A stretch of DNA of 64,000 bases from UBA5336 sp964492485 (lineage in GTDB: Bacteria; Pseudomonadota; Alphaproteobacteria; Caulobacterales; Hyphomonadaceae): NCBI GenBank assembly GCA_964492485.1, contig CAZBKM010000004.1, positions 82,664 through 146,663 of the forward strand, in the 5' to 3' direction. The notes under the pieces are model-generated. The model ran no database searches and was not told the origin of the DNA. It saw only the letters and a list, made by a program, of their open reading frames with translations. Positions 45,719-54,864 of this stretch are shown one piece after another. A program made the translations under genes and the position numbers. Numbering within the stretch: the first letter of the stretch is position 1; each line of letters begins with the position of its first letter.

Positions 45719-46501
45719 ATGGTCCAACTGACACTTCCGCGCAATTCCAAGGTCCGCAAGGGCAAGGTGTGGCCGAAGCCCGAAGGTGCGACGCGCACCA
45801 AGGCGTTCAAGGTGTACCGCTACAGCCCCGAAGAGGGTGGCAATCCGCGCTGGGACACGTACCACGTGGACCTGGACAAGTGCGGTCCCATGGTTTTGGA
45901 CGTGCTGTTCTATATCAAGAACACGATTGATCCGACGCTGGCCTTTCGCCGCTCCTGCCGCGAGGGGGTCTGCGGATCCTGCGCCATGAACATTGGCGGC
46001 CATAACACGATCGCCTGCACCAAGGGCTGGGACGAAGTCGCGGGCAGCACGATCACCATCGCGCCCTTGCCGCACATGCCGGTCGTCAAGGATCTGATCC
46101 CGGACCTGACCAATTTCTACGCTCAGCATGCCTATGTGCAACCCTATCTCAAGACCGAGTCGCCGACCCCGCAAAAGGAGTGGCGCCAGTCGGAAGATGA
46201 GCGGTCGAAACTGGACGGGCTCTATGAGTGCATCCTTTGCGCCTGCTGTTCCACCTCCTGCCCCTCCTACTGGTGGAACGGAGACAAGTATCTGGGCCCG
46301 GCGGCACTGTTGCAGGCCTATCGCTGGCTGATCGACTCACGCGATGAAGCCACAGGAGAGCGGCTCGACGACCTGGAAGATCCGTTCAAGCTCTATCGAT
46401 GCCACACGATCATGAACTGTGCGCAGGTCTGCCCCAAGGGCCTGAATCCCGCCAAGGCGATCGCCAAGATCAAGGACATGATGGTGGAGCGGGTGGCCTG
46501 A
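45719..46501 (+). CDS. sdhB: Succinate dehydrogenase iron-sulfur subunit
   Basis: 260-aa electron-transfer subunit of complex II. The [2Fe-2S] ligands are in SCREGVCGSCAMNIGG. The [4Fe-4S] ligands are in ECILCACCSTSCPSYWWN. The [3Fe-4S] ligands are in CHTIMNCAQVCPKGLNP. All are complete. The ATG at 45719 gives the usual alphaproteobacterial N terminus. Last gene of sdhCDAB. Confidence 0.97.
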   Translation: MVQLTLPRNSKVRKGKVWPKPEGATRTKAFKVYRYSPEEGGNPRWDTYHVDLDKCGPMVLDVLFYIKNTIDPTLAFRRSCREGVCGSCAMNIGGHNTIACTKGWDEVAGSTITIAPLPHMPVVKDLIPDLTNFYAQHAYVQPYLKTESPTPQKEWRQSEDERSKLDGLYECILCACCSTSCPSYWWNGDKYLGPAALLQAYRWLIDSRDEATGERLDDLEDPFKLYRCHTIMNCAQVCPKGLNPAKAIAKIKDMMVERVA

Positions 46502-46562
46502 TTCCGACCCGGGCGCGTTTGGCCGTGCCTGACCCGGTTCGGACCGAAGGCAAATCCCAGGG

Positions 46563-47159
46563 TCAGGCGGCGCACACGGTGCGGTCGGTCCCCCGGAACA
46601 CGTCGGCCAGGCCGGCAGGCCGTCGCGCTGCGGCAAGGCGCGCCAGCGCAGTATGGACACTCACCGAATAGGTTGCCACGCCGTCGGAAAGGGCTCGCCT
46701 GACGCCCCCCAGGTGCGCAAGCAAGGCATGCGCGTTTGCGTTCTCCGACAGGACATCGGCTCTGACCTGGCGCATGCCATCGGCGGCACAGTCGATCAGA
46801 ACTGCCGCGATCATCATGCGGGCCAGACCCCTGGCGTGCCAGGCGTCCAGGACGCCGAAGGCCAGTTCCGGTTCGTCGGATTCGCCCGCGCGCAGGACGT
46901 GGGCCGCCCCCACCGGCTGTGCCAGGGGTCCACGCCCGACGATCGCGCCCCAGGACACGTTCAGATGCCCGTCGGCGTCGCACAGGCGCCGCACGACCGC
47001 GTCCGGCACATGCCGGGCGCCGGTGAAAAAGCGCAGGTAACGCGAACGGTCCGACAAGCGCGCAATCCCGTCGTGCAGTTGGCGCTCGTCCGCCAGGGTC
47101 AGCGGGCGCAGAAGGAGGGGCGTGCCATCGTCGAGGGCTGTGGTGATGCGTCGGGTCAT
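46563..47159 (-). CDS. GNAT-family N-acetyltransferase
   Basis: 198-aa protein with one GNAT domain (about 15-165). LRPLTLADERQLHDGIARLSDRSRYLRFF is an N-terminal pattern shared with acetyltransferases fused to or acting beside acyl-CoA synthetases. ELAFGVLDAWHARGLARMMIAAVLIDCA supplies the acetyl-CoA-binding helix, although the Q/RxxGxG/A loop is written as HARGLA. Substrate unknown. The ATG at 47159 has GGAAG upstream. Divergent from ruvC. Confidence 0.85.
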   Translation of the reverse strand: MTRRITTALDDGTPLLLRPLTLADERQLHDGIARLSDRSRYLRFFTGARHVPDAVVRRLCDADGHLNVSWGAIVGRGPLAQPVGAAHVLRAGESDEPELAFGVLDAWHARGLARMMIAAVLIDCAADGMRQVRADVLSENANAHALLAHLGGVRRALSDGVATYSVSVHTALARLAAARRPAGLADVFRGTDRTVCAA

Positions 47160-47331
47160 GATCGTGCTTCCGACTACACGAGGTAAGTGACCGGAGGCTG
47201 ACCGGAATAGGACATTTTTGCAGCGCAGCATCCCGATACGGCATTCCGCTGACAGGGTCTGGCTGTTGGACTGGGGCCTGGGGCGCGATCTTTGGATGCC
47301 CTTAAGGGTCCCGTGGGAGTAGGGTAGCGAC

Positions 47332-47841
47332 ATGGGCGAACCGATTCGGATACTTGGCCTCGATCCGGGGCTGCGAGCCACCGGCTGGGGCGTGATCGTC
47401 TCTAAGGGGCCACAGTTGACGCACGTGGCCCATGGCGTGATCCGCGTGCCGCCGGACCAGCCGCTGTCGGACCGCCTGGGCGGCATCTTTTCCCAAGTGA
47501 CGGCCCTGATCGCGGAACATGCCCCTGACCTTGCCGGCGTTGAGGAGACCCTGGTCAATGCCGGCGCCCGCTCCGCGCTGAAGCTGGGTCAGGCGCGAGG
47601 CGCCGCAATGGCCGCACTGGCACAGCGTGGCCTGCCCGTCAGCGAGCACGCGCCGCGCCAGATCAAGCTCGCCGTCGTTGGCACCGGCGCTGCGGACAAG
47701 GACCAGGTCGCCTTCATGGTGCAACGCCTCCTGCCGCGCGCGGGCAGGGTGACGGCCGACGCCGCCGACGCGCTGGCCTGCGCGATCTGCGCCGCCCATC
47801 ATCGCACTGGCGCTCGGGCCGGGTTCCGGGGGGCGGCATGA
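47332..47841 (+). CDS. ruvC: Holliday junction endodeoxyribonuclease RuvC
   Basis: 169-aa resolvase that cuts Holliday junctions. It has the first catalytic Asp in LGLDPGLRATGWG, the Glu in GVEETLVNAGARSALKLGQARG, and the acidic pair in TADAADALACAI. Complete and of normal length. Its stop overlaps the ruvA start (ATGA). Confidence 0.96.
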   Translation: MGEPIRILGLDPGLRATGWGVIVSKGPQLTHVAHGVIRVPPDQPLSDRLGGIFSQVTALIAEHAPDLAGVEETLVNAGARSALKLGQARGAAMAALAQRGLPVSEHAPRQIKLAVVGTGAADKDQVAFMVQRLLPRAGRVTADAADALACAICAAHHRTGARAGFRGAA

Positions 47842-48482
47842 TCATCGGGCGCCTGCGCGGTGAGGTCGCCGCACTCGGAGAAGACACCGTGATGATCGAT
47901 ATCGGCGGCGTCGCCTATGTGGCAGTGGCCGGCAGCCGTCTTCTGTCGCGCCTGTCGCCCGGCATGCAGGCCGAACTTCATGTCGAGACCCGCGTGACCG
48001 AAGCCACGATCATCCTCTATGCCTTCGAGAGTGACGCCGCGCGGGCCTGGTTCGTGCGCCTTCAGGATGTGCCCGGCGTTGGCGGAAAGGCCGCGCTGGC
48101 CATCACCGACGCATTGAGCCCGGGAGACCTCGCAGACGCCGTCGCCCTGGGCGATCTGACCGCCATCACCCGCGCCAAGGGCGTCGGAAAGCGCCTCGCG
48201 GAGCGTATCGTGGGCGAACTCTCGGGCAAGCCGCCCCCCCTCGGGCGCTTCGGCCGCCTCGCCGGGTCCTCCCCTTCCGGTGACGGAACCGCTGGCGACA
48301 GCGAGGGCCGTTTGGGCACCACCCAGTCGGGTGCCCGCAGCGAAGCGGTTTCGGCGCTGACGAATTTGGGATACGCAACGACCGAGGCCGGGCGCGCAGT
48401 GGCAGCGGCCGTGGCGGCTGGCACACCCGATGACGATCTGGGCGCTCTCATCAAGGGTGCGCTGAAGGAACTCGCGCCATGA
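47838..48482 (+). CDS. ruvA: Holliday junction branch migration protein RuvA
   Basis: 214-aa DNA-binding subunit that loads RuvB. Domain I (MIIGRLRGEVAALGEDTVMIDIGGVAY), two helix-hairpin-helix motifs (LQDVPGVGGKAALAI, ARAKGVGKRLAERIVGEL) and the C-terminal RuvB-contact domain (AVSALTNLGYATTEAGRAVAAAV) are all recognised. The linker at about 140-165 is Pro/Ser/Gly-rich. Overlaps ruvC and ruvB by four bases each. Confidence 0.96.
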   Translation: MIIGRLRGEVAALGEDTVMIDIGGVAYVAVAGSRLLSRLSPGMQAELHVETRVTEATIILYAFESDAARAWFVRLQDVPGVGGKAALAITDALSPGDLADAVALGDLTAITRAKGVGKRLAERIVGELSGKPPPLGRFGRLAGSSPSGDGTAGDSEGRLGTTQSGARSEAVSALTNLGYATTEAGRAVAAAVAAGTPDDDLGALIKGALKELAP

Positions 48483-49507
48483 GTCGCGACGGCACCATTA
48501 CCGATCCCGAAGCGGCGGCCGGCGAAGCCCTCGACCGCGCCCTGCGGCCCCAGACCTTTGACGACTATATCGGCCAGACCCACGCAAAGGCGAACCTCAA
48601 GGTCTATGTGGAGGCGGCTGCGAAGCGACGCGAGGCGCTCGATCACGTCCTGCTGTTCGGCCCGCCTGGCCTTGGCAAGACGACCCTCGCACAGATCCTG
48701 GCGCGCGAACTGGGCGTGGGCTTTCGCGCCACGTCGGGTCCGGTGATCGCAAAGGCGGGTGATCTGGCCGCCATCCTCACCAATCTGGAGGCCCATGACG
48801 TCCTGTTCATCGACGAGATCCACCGTCTTCCGGCGGCGGTCGAGGAGATCCTCTATCCGGCCATGGAGGATTACGCGCTCGACATCTTGATCGGGGAAGG
48901 GCCTTCAGCCCGATCGGTGCGCCTCGACCTACAACCCTTCACCCTGGTCGGCGCGACGACGCGGGCCGGACTTCTGGCAACCCCTCTGCGCGACCGGTTC
49001 GGCATCCCGATCCGCCTGGATTTCTATGTACCCGAGGAGCTGTCCCGGATCGTGCTGGCGGCAGGGCGGAAGCTCGGTGCCGATCTCACCGAGGAGGGGG
49101 CCGTGGAGATCGCGCGCCGCGCCCGGGGTACGCCCCGGATCGCCCTGCGGCTCCTGCGCCGGGTCCGCGACTTCGCCGAGGCCGAGGGCGCACGCATCGA
49201 TCGCCATGCCGCCGACCGCGCGCTGGCCCGGCTCGACGTGGATACCGAGGGGCTCGATGCGCTAGACCGGCGCTATCTCGATGCTCTGGTGCGCACCTAT
49301 GCCGGCGGACCGGTCGGGGTCGACACCCTGGCCGCGGCCCTTTCCGAAGCCCGAGATGCCGTGGAAGAAGTGATCGAACCCTTCCTGATGCAACGCGGTC
49401 TGGTTGCGCGGACCCCCCGGGGGCGCGTGGCCACGCCGGGCGCCTTTGCAAGGCTGGGCCTGCCACCGCCAGGTGGGCTGCAGTCCGGCCTGTTCGAAGA
49501 CGACTGA
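48479..49507 (+). CDS. ruvB: Holliday junction branch migration ATPase RuvB
   Basis: 342-aa AAA+ motor. It shows LRPQTFDDYIGQ, Walker A GPPGLGKTTLAQ, Walker B FIDEIHRLP, sensor motif GATTRAGLLATPLRDRFGI, and the C-terminal winged helix ending GRVATPGAFARLGL. Complete. Confidence 0.97.
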   Translation: MSRDGTITDPEAAAGEALDRALRPQTFDDYIGQTHAKANLKVYVEAAAKRREALDHVLLFGPPGLGKTTLAQILARELGVGFRATSGPVIAKAGDLAAILTNLEAHDVLFIDEIHRLPAAVEEILYPAMEDYALDILIGEGPSARSVRLDLQPFTLVGATTRAGLLATPLRDRFGIPIRLDFYVPEELSRIVLAAGRKLGADLTEEGAVEIARRARGTPRIALRLLRRVRDFAEAEGARIDRHAADRALARLDVDTEGLDALDRRYLDALVRTYAGGPVGVDTLAAALSEARDAVEEVIEPFLMQRGLVARTPRGRVATPGAFARLGLPPPGGLQSGLFEDD

Positions 49508-49577
49508 GGCGCCGTCGGCGGGCGGCAGCCCTGACCGGGGCCTTGAGGCGATGGCGGCGCGGGTCCATACCCTCGCC

Positions 49578-50330
49578 ATGACCGACTTTCTGAACACACC
49601 CCAGGGCCGTCGCCTCGCCTATCGGCGTCGTCGCGGCCAAACGGGCACGAGTTTCGTCTGGCTGACCGGGTTCAAGTCAGACATGCAGGGCGGCAAGGTG
49701 ACCGAATTGGAAGCCTGGGCCCATGCGTCGGGTCACGGTTTTCTGGCCTTCGACTATTCCGGACACGGAGAGTCCGGGGGGCGATTCGAGGACGGAACCA
49801 TCACCGACTGGCACGAGGACAGCCTGGCCGCGCTGGATGCCCTCACCGAAGGACCCCAGATCCTTGTCGGGTCCTCCATGGGCGCGTGGATGGCCCTCCT
49901 GGCGGCGCGGGCGCGGCCCGACCGGGTCGCAGGCCTTGTCCTTCTGGCCCCCGCGCCGGACTTCACCTCCCGGCTCATGTGGCCATCGCTCTCGCCTGAA
50001 GCGCAGCAGGACATCCTGCGTGACGGCGTTCATCTTCAGCCATCGGACTATGGCGAGCCCGTCCCCCTGACCCGGGCACTGATCGAGAGCGGCGAAGCGC
50101 ATACGGTGCTTGACGCGCCACTCCCCTTCCAGGGTCCGGTCCGGATCCTCCAGGGGATGCAGGATCCCGACGTGCCCTGGACCCATGCCCAGCGTCTGGT
50201 CGACACGCTGACCACGCCCGACCTGGTCCTTACGCTCATCAAGGATGGAGACCACCGGCTGTCACGCCCCGTTGACATTGTCCGGCTGAAGGCCACCTGC
50301 GCCGAACTCGCCACGAGTCCGCGCACCTGA
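49578..50330 (+). CDS. Alpha/beta hydrolase
   Basis: 250-aa serine hydrolase. The nucleophile elbow is GSSMGAWMALLAA, the likely acid is in GMQDPDVPW, and His is in KDGDHRLSR. WLTGFKSDMQGGKV.....FDYSGHGESGG matches the ABHD10-like thioesterase/hydrolase group, whose members cleave S-palmitoyl or ester bonds. The actual substrate is unknown. The start at 49578 is preferred to upstream in-frame codons that overlap ruvB. Confidence 0.87.
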   Translation: MTDFLNTPQGRRLAYRRRRGQTGTSFVWLTGFKSDMQGGKVTELEAWAHASGHGFLAFDYSGHGESGGRFEDGTITDWHEDSLAALDALTEGPQILVGSSMGAWMALLAARARPDRVAGLVLLAPAPDFTSRLMWPSLSPEAQQDILRDGVHLQPSDYGEPVPLTRALIESGEAHTVLDAPLPFQGPVRILQGMQDPDVPWTHAQRLVDTLTTPDLVLTLIKDGDHRLSRPVDIVRLKATCAELATSPRT

Positions 50331-50376
50331 CACGCGTCGCCCAGGTCGGCGTTCGCCACCCCATAAGAGGACTGCC

Positions 50377-51924
50377 ATGACCAAGGCCAAGCTCGTTGTC
50401 CGCAATGCCGAACTGTCGGATGTTCCCGGCATCGTGTCCCTATCGCGCCGGGTCTATGGCGCAGTGGAGGCCCATCTTGACGCCCATATACGCGGGCAGA
50501 TCAACAATTTCCCGGAAGGCCAGTTCGTGGCCGAATATGAGGGCCGCATCGTCGGCCATTGCGCGACCTTCGTCATCGACGAGCAGGTCGCCCTGGGTCC
50601 ACACAGCTGGATGGAGATCACCGGTGGCGGTTTCGGCTCCCGCCACAATCCGGAGGGCGATGTGCTCTACGGCATGGACGTGGCCGTCGATCCGGCCTTC
50701 CGGCGCCTGCGGATCGGACAGCGCTTCTACAAGGTGCGCCGCGACCTGTGCGAATATCTGGAGCTGAAGGGAATCGTCTTTGGCGGCCGGATGCCTGGCT
50801 ATGCGCGCCGGGCAAGGGACTTTCCCGATCCGAGAGCGTATGTGGACGCCGTGATCAATCGGGAGATCCGCGACCAGGTGATCGGCTTTCACCTGGCCCA
50901 GGGCTTCGAGCCGATCGGCGTGCTCGACAATTACATGCCGACGGACAAGGACAGCCGTGGCTACGCCACGCACATGTTCTGGCGCAATCCGCTGGCGCCG
51001 GAAGCCACGGAAAACAAGACCACCCGTGCCGACAAGCGGCTCCCCCAGAGCGTGCGCGTAGCCACGGTGCAGTTCCAGATGCGCCGCATAACGAAGGTCG
51101 AGGAGTTCGAGGAACAGATCGAATACTTCACCGACGTGGCATCCGACTACCAGTCGGACTTCGTCACCTTCCCCGAACTGTTCACGCTGCAGCTCCTGTC
51201 CCTGGAGGCAAACCGTCTGCCGCCCACCGAAGCCATCGAAAAGATCGCCGATTACACGCCACGCTTCACGGCGTTCATGGAGACCCTGGCGGTCTCCTAC
51301 AACATCAACATCATCGGTGGGTCGCATCCGACGCGGATGGAGAATGGCGACATACGCAATATCTCCTACGCCTTCCTCCGCGACGGCGCCATCTACCAGC
51401 AGGAGAAGCTGCATCCGACGCCATCGGAGCGACGCTGGTGGAACATCAAGGGTGGCGAGGGTGTGTCGATCATCCCCACCGATTGCGGGCCGGTCGGGGT
51501 GATGATCTGCTATGACAGCGAATTTCCCGAAATGGCCCGTCACCTGGTCGACCAGGGCGCCGTGATCCTGTTCGTCCCCTTCTGCACCGACGAACGTCGA
51601 GGCTACATGCGGGTCCGGTATTGCTGCCATGCGCGCGCGGTCGAGAACCAGTGCTATGTGGTCATGTCCGGTGTGGTCGGCAATCTGCCGAACGTGGAGA
51701 ACATGGACATCCACTATGCCGAGAGCTGCATCCTGACCCCGTCGGATTTCGCCTTCGCCCGCGACGGCGTGGCCGCCGATACCGCGCCCAATACCGAAAC
51801 CGTGGCCATTGCCGACCTGTCCCTGTCGGACCTGCTCGTGAGCCGGCAGTCCGGCGCGGTCCAGAACCTGAAGGATCGGCGCTTCGACCTCTACCAGGTG
51901 CGCTGGAACAAGAGCGTCGTGTAA
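50377..51924 (+). CDS. Fused GNAT acetyltransferase and carbon-nitrogen hydrolase
   Basis: 515-aa two-domain protein. Residues about 5-205 form a GNAT domain (MDVAVDPAFRRLRIGQRFYKVRRDLCEYLELKG). Residues about 225-510 form a nitrilase-superfamily amidohydrolase with the complete Glu267 (FPELF), Lys344 (QEKLHP) and Cys378 (MICYDSEFPE) triad. This fused family is known from sequence in bacteria. No reaction is assigned that I can support. A combined amide hydrolysis / acyl transfer role is plausible from the domains alone. Confidence 0.92.
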   Translation: MTKAKLVVRNAELSDVPGIVSLSRRVYGAVEAHLDAHIRGQINNFPEGQFVAEYEGRIVGHCATFVIDEQVALGPHSWMEITGGGFGSRHNPEGDVLYGMDVAVDPAFRRLRIGQRFYKVRRDLCEYLELKGIVFGGRMPGYARRARDFPDPRAYVDAVINREIRDQVIGFHLAQGFEPIGVLDNYMPTDKDSRGYATHMFWRNPLAPEATENKTTRADKRLPQSVRVATVQFQMRRITKVEEFEEQIEYFTDVASDYQSDFVTFPELFTLQLLSLEANRLPPTEAIEKIADYTPRFTAFMETLAVSYNINIIGGSHPTRMENGDIRNISYAFLRDGAIYQQEKLHPTPSERRWWNIKGGEGVSIIPTDCGPVGVMICYDSEFPEMARHLVDQGAVILFVPFCTDERRGYMRVRYCCHARAVENQCYVVMSGVVGNLPNVENMDIHYAESCILTPSDFAFARDGVAADTAPNTETVAIADLSLSDLLVSRQSGAVQNLKDRRFDLYQVRWNKSVV

Positions 51925-51964
51925 GCCCCTTCGCATGTTCCGCGCACCGCGATAGCCTCAGCCG

Positions 51965-52951
51965 ATGTCTCTCACCCGAACCTATTCCGGCGATGCGCCG
52001 GTGCGTCTGAACAAGTGGTTGGCCCAGGAGGGTATCTGCTCGCGGCGCGAGGCTGAAGCCCTGATCGCGAAGGGCCAGATCGCCATCGATGGCGTGCAGG
52101 TGACCGAGCCGGGTCGCAAGATTGCGCCGGGCGAGACCCTGACCCTCGAAGCCGGCGGCCAGGCGGCGCTCGACAGCAAGCTCACCGTCATTCTTCACAA
52201 GCCGGAAGGCTACGTATCCGGCACGCCGGAGGGCGACCAGGTGCCGGCCATCCGCCTCGTGACACGCGAGACCCTGTCGGGTCGCAGTCCGGTCATTCCC
52301 GGTCCACGCACCCAGCTTGCCCCGCTCGGCCGGCTGGACCAGGATAGCCGGGGACTGCTGCTGCTGTCGGACGATGGCGTGCTGGCGCGGGCCGTGATCG
52401 GGCCCGAGTCCCGGCTTGAAAAGGAGTACCGGGTCCGCGTGACGGGCCGGGTGACGCCCGCCCAGCTCGAGCGGCTGCGCCATGGCCTCATGCTCGACGA
52501 GAAGCCCTTGAAGCGCGCCGTGGTCGAGGAGATGTCGCCGGGCCTGTTGAAATTCGTTCTGACGGAAGGACGCAACCGCCAGATCCGCCGCATGTGCCAG
52601 CTTGTCGACCTCAAGGTGCTGGACCTCATCCGCGTCCGGATCGGGCCCGTCAGCCTTGGCAGCCTGGAGGAAGGGCTCTGGCGTCCGCTCGGCGCAAGGG
52701 AACGCGCCCGTCTGATACGGGCCGCACGGGGCGAACCGGAGGACAAGCCCCCTGGACACGCGTCGCGCCGGGAACCGCAGACCCGCTCCGGTGGCCCGGA
52801 CACGGGAACCGCGCCCTCAAGACGCCAAGGCAGAAAGGCCGGGCCGGCGCCTAGGGACGGTAACCGTGGGGGACCACGCCCGCCTTCAGGGCCCGCTGGG
52901 CGTGGGCGACGAAATCCACCAGCAGGGGGCGGGTCTCGCGGGGATCGATGA
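51965..52951 (+). CDS. Ribosomal large-subunit pseudouridine synthase, RsuA/RluB/RluF family
   Basis: 328-aa enzyme that isomerises uridine in rRNA. An S4 RNA-binding domain (about 12-62: VRLNKWLAQEGICSRREAEALI) is followed by the catalytic domain with Asp125 in LGRLDQDSRGLLLLSDDG and the LTEGRNRQIRRMCQ motif. It most resembles RluF-like members, but the target position is not certain. The tail after about residue 255 is Arg/Gly/Pro-rich and disordered-looking. Its last 101 bases overlap the 3' end of the convergent carboxyltransferase gene. Confidence 0.9.
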   Translation: MSLTRTYSGDAPVRLNKWLAQEGICSRREAEALIAKGQIAIDGVQVTEPGRKIAPGETLTLEAGGQAALDSKLTVILHKPEGYVSGTPEGDQVPAIRLVTRETLSGRSPVIPGPRTQLAPLGRLDQDSRGLLLLSDDGVLARAVIGPESRLEKEYRVRVTGRVTPAQLERLRHGLMLDEKPLKRAVVEEMSPGLLKFVLTEGRNRQIRRMCQLVDLKVLDLIRVRIGPVSLGSLEEGLWRPLGARERARLIRAARGEPEDKPPGHASRREPQTRSGGPDTGTAPSRRQGRKAGPAPRDGNRGGPRPPSGPAGRGRRNPPAGGGSRGDR

Positions 52952-54398
52952 TCTCCTCCGCCAAAAAGCTCTCCGCTGTCCGGAAAGGCGACCGGATCGC
53001 CTGAAACTTCCGGCGCAACTGTTCCAGCAGGGCGTCAGGATCTTCGGCCTCCGACAGTTCTTTCCGGAACGCGACCTCGATCCCGCCCGCAAAGGGCAGT
53101 GATCCCCAATCGCCCGACGGCCAGCAATACCGCCACTTGGTGCGCGACTGGTTCATCATCGCCGAACCGGCAAGACCGTAAGCCTTTCTCACGACCACCG
53201 AGCAGACGGGCACGTCTGCCTGATAGACGGCGGCCATGGCCCGCACGCCGCGCCGTGTGACGCCGGCGGTCTCGTGCTTCACGCCGACGGCAAAACCGGG
53301 ACAGTCGACGAAATGCACCACGGGCAGGTGAAACAGCGTGGCCAGATCCATGTGCCGACTGACCTTGTCACAGACATCGGCCGTCCACGCCCCGTCTAGA
53401 AAGAAGGGATCACCCGCCAGGATCGCCACGGGATAGCCGTCTATCCGGGCCAGTCCGGTGACGATACCACGCCCCCACTGGCGTCCGATCTCGAAGAAGG
53501 TCCCCGCATCGACGCAGGCCTCGATGATCCGGCGCGGCTTGTAGGGCGTGACCCCATCGGTCGGAACGATCGAGATCAGCGACTCCTCCCGCCGGCCTGG
53601 ATCGTCGGTGGATGGCGTCCGTTCGGGCAGATGGTCCACCGACGGCGGCAGGTAGGACAAGAACCGGCGTGCGGCTTCGAAGGCGTCAGCCTCGGTCTCG
53701 ACGACGTCGTCCACCGTGCCGTTGCGGGCCTGGATCTGCCAACCGCCGAGTGCTTCCTTGCTGACATCCTCGCCGAGGGCGACGGCGACCGGGGGGCCGG
53801 CGACGAAAACCTGGGAAATCTCCTTCACCATCACCGAATAGTGGCTTGCCGCCACCCGTCCGGCACCCAGCCCGGCGCAGGGGCCGAGCGCCAGCGACAC
53901 GAAAGGCACCCGCGAAAGGCCGTGCACGATTTCGGCCCAGCCCGGCGTCTCGGGAATGTAGGTCCGCGGATCCTTCTCCAGCGACTTGACCGAACCGCCG
54001 CCGCCCGTGCCATCGATCATCTGGACCAGCGGCATGTGGTATTCCGTGGCCATCTTCAGGGCGAGCACGGTTTTTTGCCAGATCGCCGCGTCGCTGGCGC
54101 CGCCCCGGACGGTGAAATCGTCGGCCACGATCACCGCCGGGCGGCCGTTGAGGCGCGCGCGGCCGACAACGCTGGTCGACGGGGTGAAGGTTTCGATCTG
54201 CTCCCGGTCGTCATAGGTGGCGCGTCCGGCGATCTTGCCAATCTCATGGAAACTGCCGGGATCGCAGAGAAAGGCGACGCGTTCGCGGACCGTCAGCTTG
54301 CCGCGCCCCCGCTGTCGGGCGACGGGCTCCTCGCCACCCATCCGTTCGGCCAGGCGTTCGCGCCGGCGCAGTTCCTCGATCGATTTTTCCCAGCTCAT
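52851..54398 (-). CDS. Acyl-CoA carboxylase carboxyltransferase (biotin-dependent)
   Basis: 515-aa beta-type carboxyltransferase of the PccB/MccB family, fused N and C halves. It shows GRGKLTVRERVAFLCDPGSFHEIG, the oxyanion-hole stretches GPCAGLGAGRVAASHYS and CPGFAVGVKHETAGVTRRG, and the second half ending VPHGYRP. It would carboxylate a short-chain acyl-CoA using a biotin carrier. No biotin carboxylase or carrier gene is beside it, so the partner is elsewhere. The ATG at 54398 (MSWEKSIEELRRRERLAERMGG) is preferred over an upstream one. Confidence 0.9.
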   Translation of the reverse strand: MSWEKSIEELRRRERLAERMGGEEPVARQRGRGKLTVRERVAFLCDPGSFHEIGKIAGRATYDDREQIETFTPSTSVVGRARLNGRPAVIVADDFTVRGGASDAAIWQKTVLALKMATEYHMPLVQMIDGTGGGGSVKSLEKDPRTYIPETPGWAEIVHGLSRVPFVSLALGPCAGLGAGRVAASHYSVMVKEISQVFVAGPPVAVALGEDVSKEALGGWQIQARNGTVDDVVETEADAFEAARRFLSYLPPSVDHLPERTPSTDDPGRREESLISIVPTDGVTPYKPRRIIEACVDAGTFFEIGRQWGRGIVTGLARIDGYPVAILAGDPFFLDGAWTADVCDKVSRHMDLATLFHLPVVHFVDCPGFAVGVKHETAGVTRRGVRAMAAVYQADVPVCSVVVRKAYGLAGSAMMNQSRTKWRYCWPSGDWGSLPFAGGIEVAFRKELSEAEDPDALLEQLRRKFQAIRSPFRTAESFLAEEIIDPRETRPLLVDFVAHAQRALKAGVVPHGYRP

Positions 54399-54526
54399 GT
54401 CCCTTGGTGTAGCGGCGCAATCCAGTGCCCGCCAAGCCTCTCCCTGCGTCATCGTCCGAACTTCCCCTTGCGAAGGGCGGCGCGGCCCGGCTTTATCTCG
54501 TCAGGACATCTGTCAGGGAGCCGACC

Positions 54527-54829
54527 ATGGACCTCGCCGAACTCACGCAAAAAGCCTCCGATGCCCTTTCCGGTGGCGCCGACTTCTCGAAAGCCATCAA
54601 GTTCGACTTTGGCGATGTCGGAAAACTGCTGATCGACGGAGCGTCCCGGAGCGTCACGAACGATGACGGCGCCGCCGACGCCACCATCCGTGTCGCCTGG
54701 GACGACTTCCTGCGGATCGCCAAGGGCGAGATGGACCCGACCATGGCGTTCATGCAGGGCAAGCTGAAAGTGGAGGGCGACATGTCCGTGGCCATGCAGC
54801 TTCAGTCGCTCATGAAGAACCTGGCCTGA
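54527..54829 (+). CDS. SCP2 sterol-binding domain protein
   Basis: 100-aa single-domain protein of the SCP2/sterol carrier fold: IKFDFGDVGKLLIDG, DATIRVAWDDFLRIAKGEMDPTMAFMQGKLKVEGDMSVAMQLQSLM. Such small proteins are thought to bind lipids or acyl-CoA. The ATG at 54527 has GGGAG just upstream. Divergent from the acyl-CoA carboxyltransferase and upstream of a lysophospholipase-like gene, which fits a lipid-related role. Confidence 0.92.
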   Translation: MDLAELTQKASDALSGGADFSKAIKFDFGDVGKLLIDGASRSVTNDDGAADATIRVAWDDFLRIAKGEMDPTMAFMQGKLKVEGDMSVAMQLQSLMKNLA

Positions 54830-54864
54830 GCCCTCAGGCTGGCCGGCCGCCAGGGTCCGGGTTG

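Noticed and set aside
43881..45734. A 617-codon minus-strand frame over sdhA
   Set aside because: Exact antisense of a highly conserved flavoprotein gene. The predicted protein has no recognisable family.
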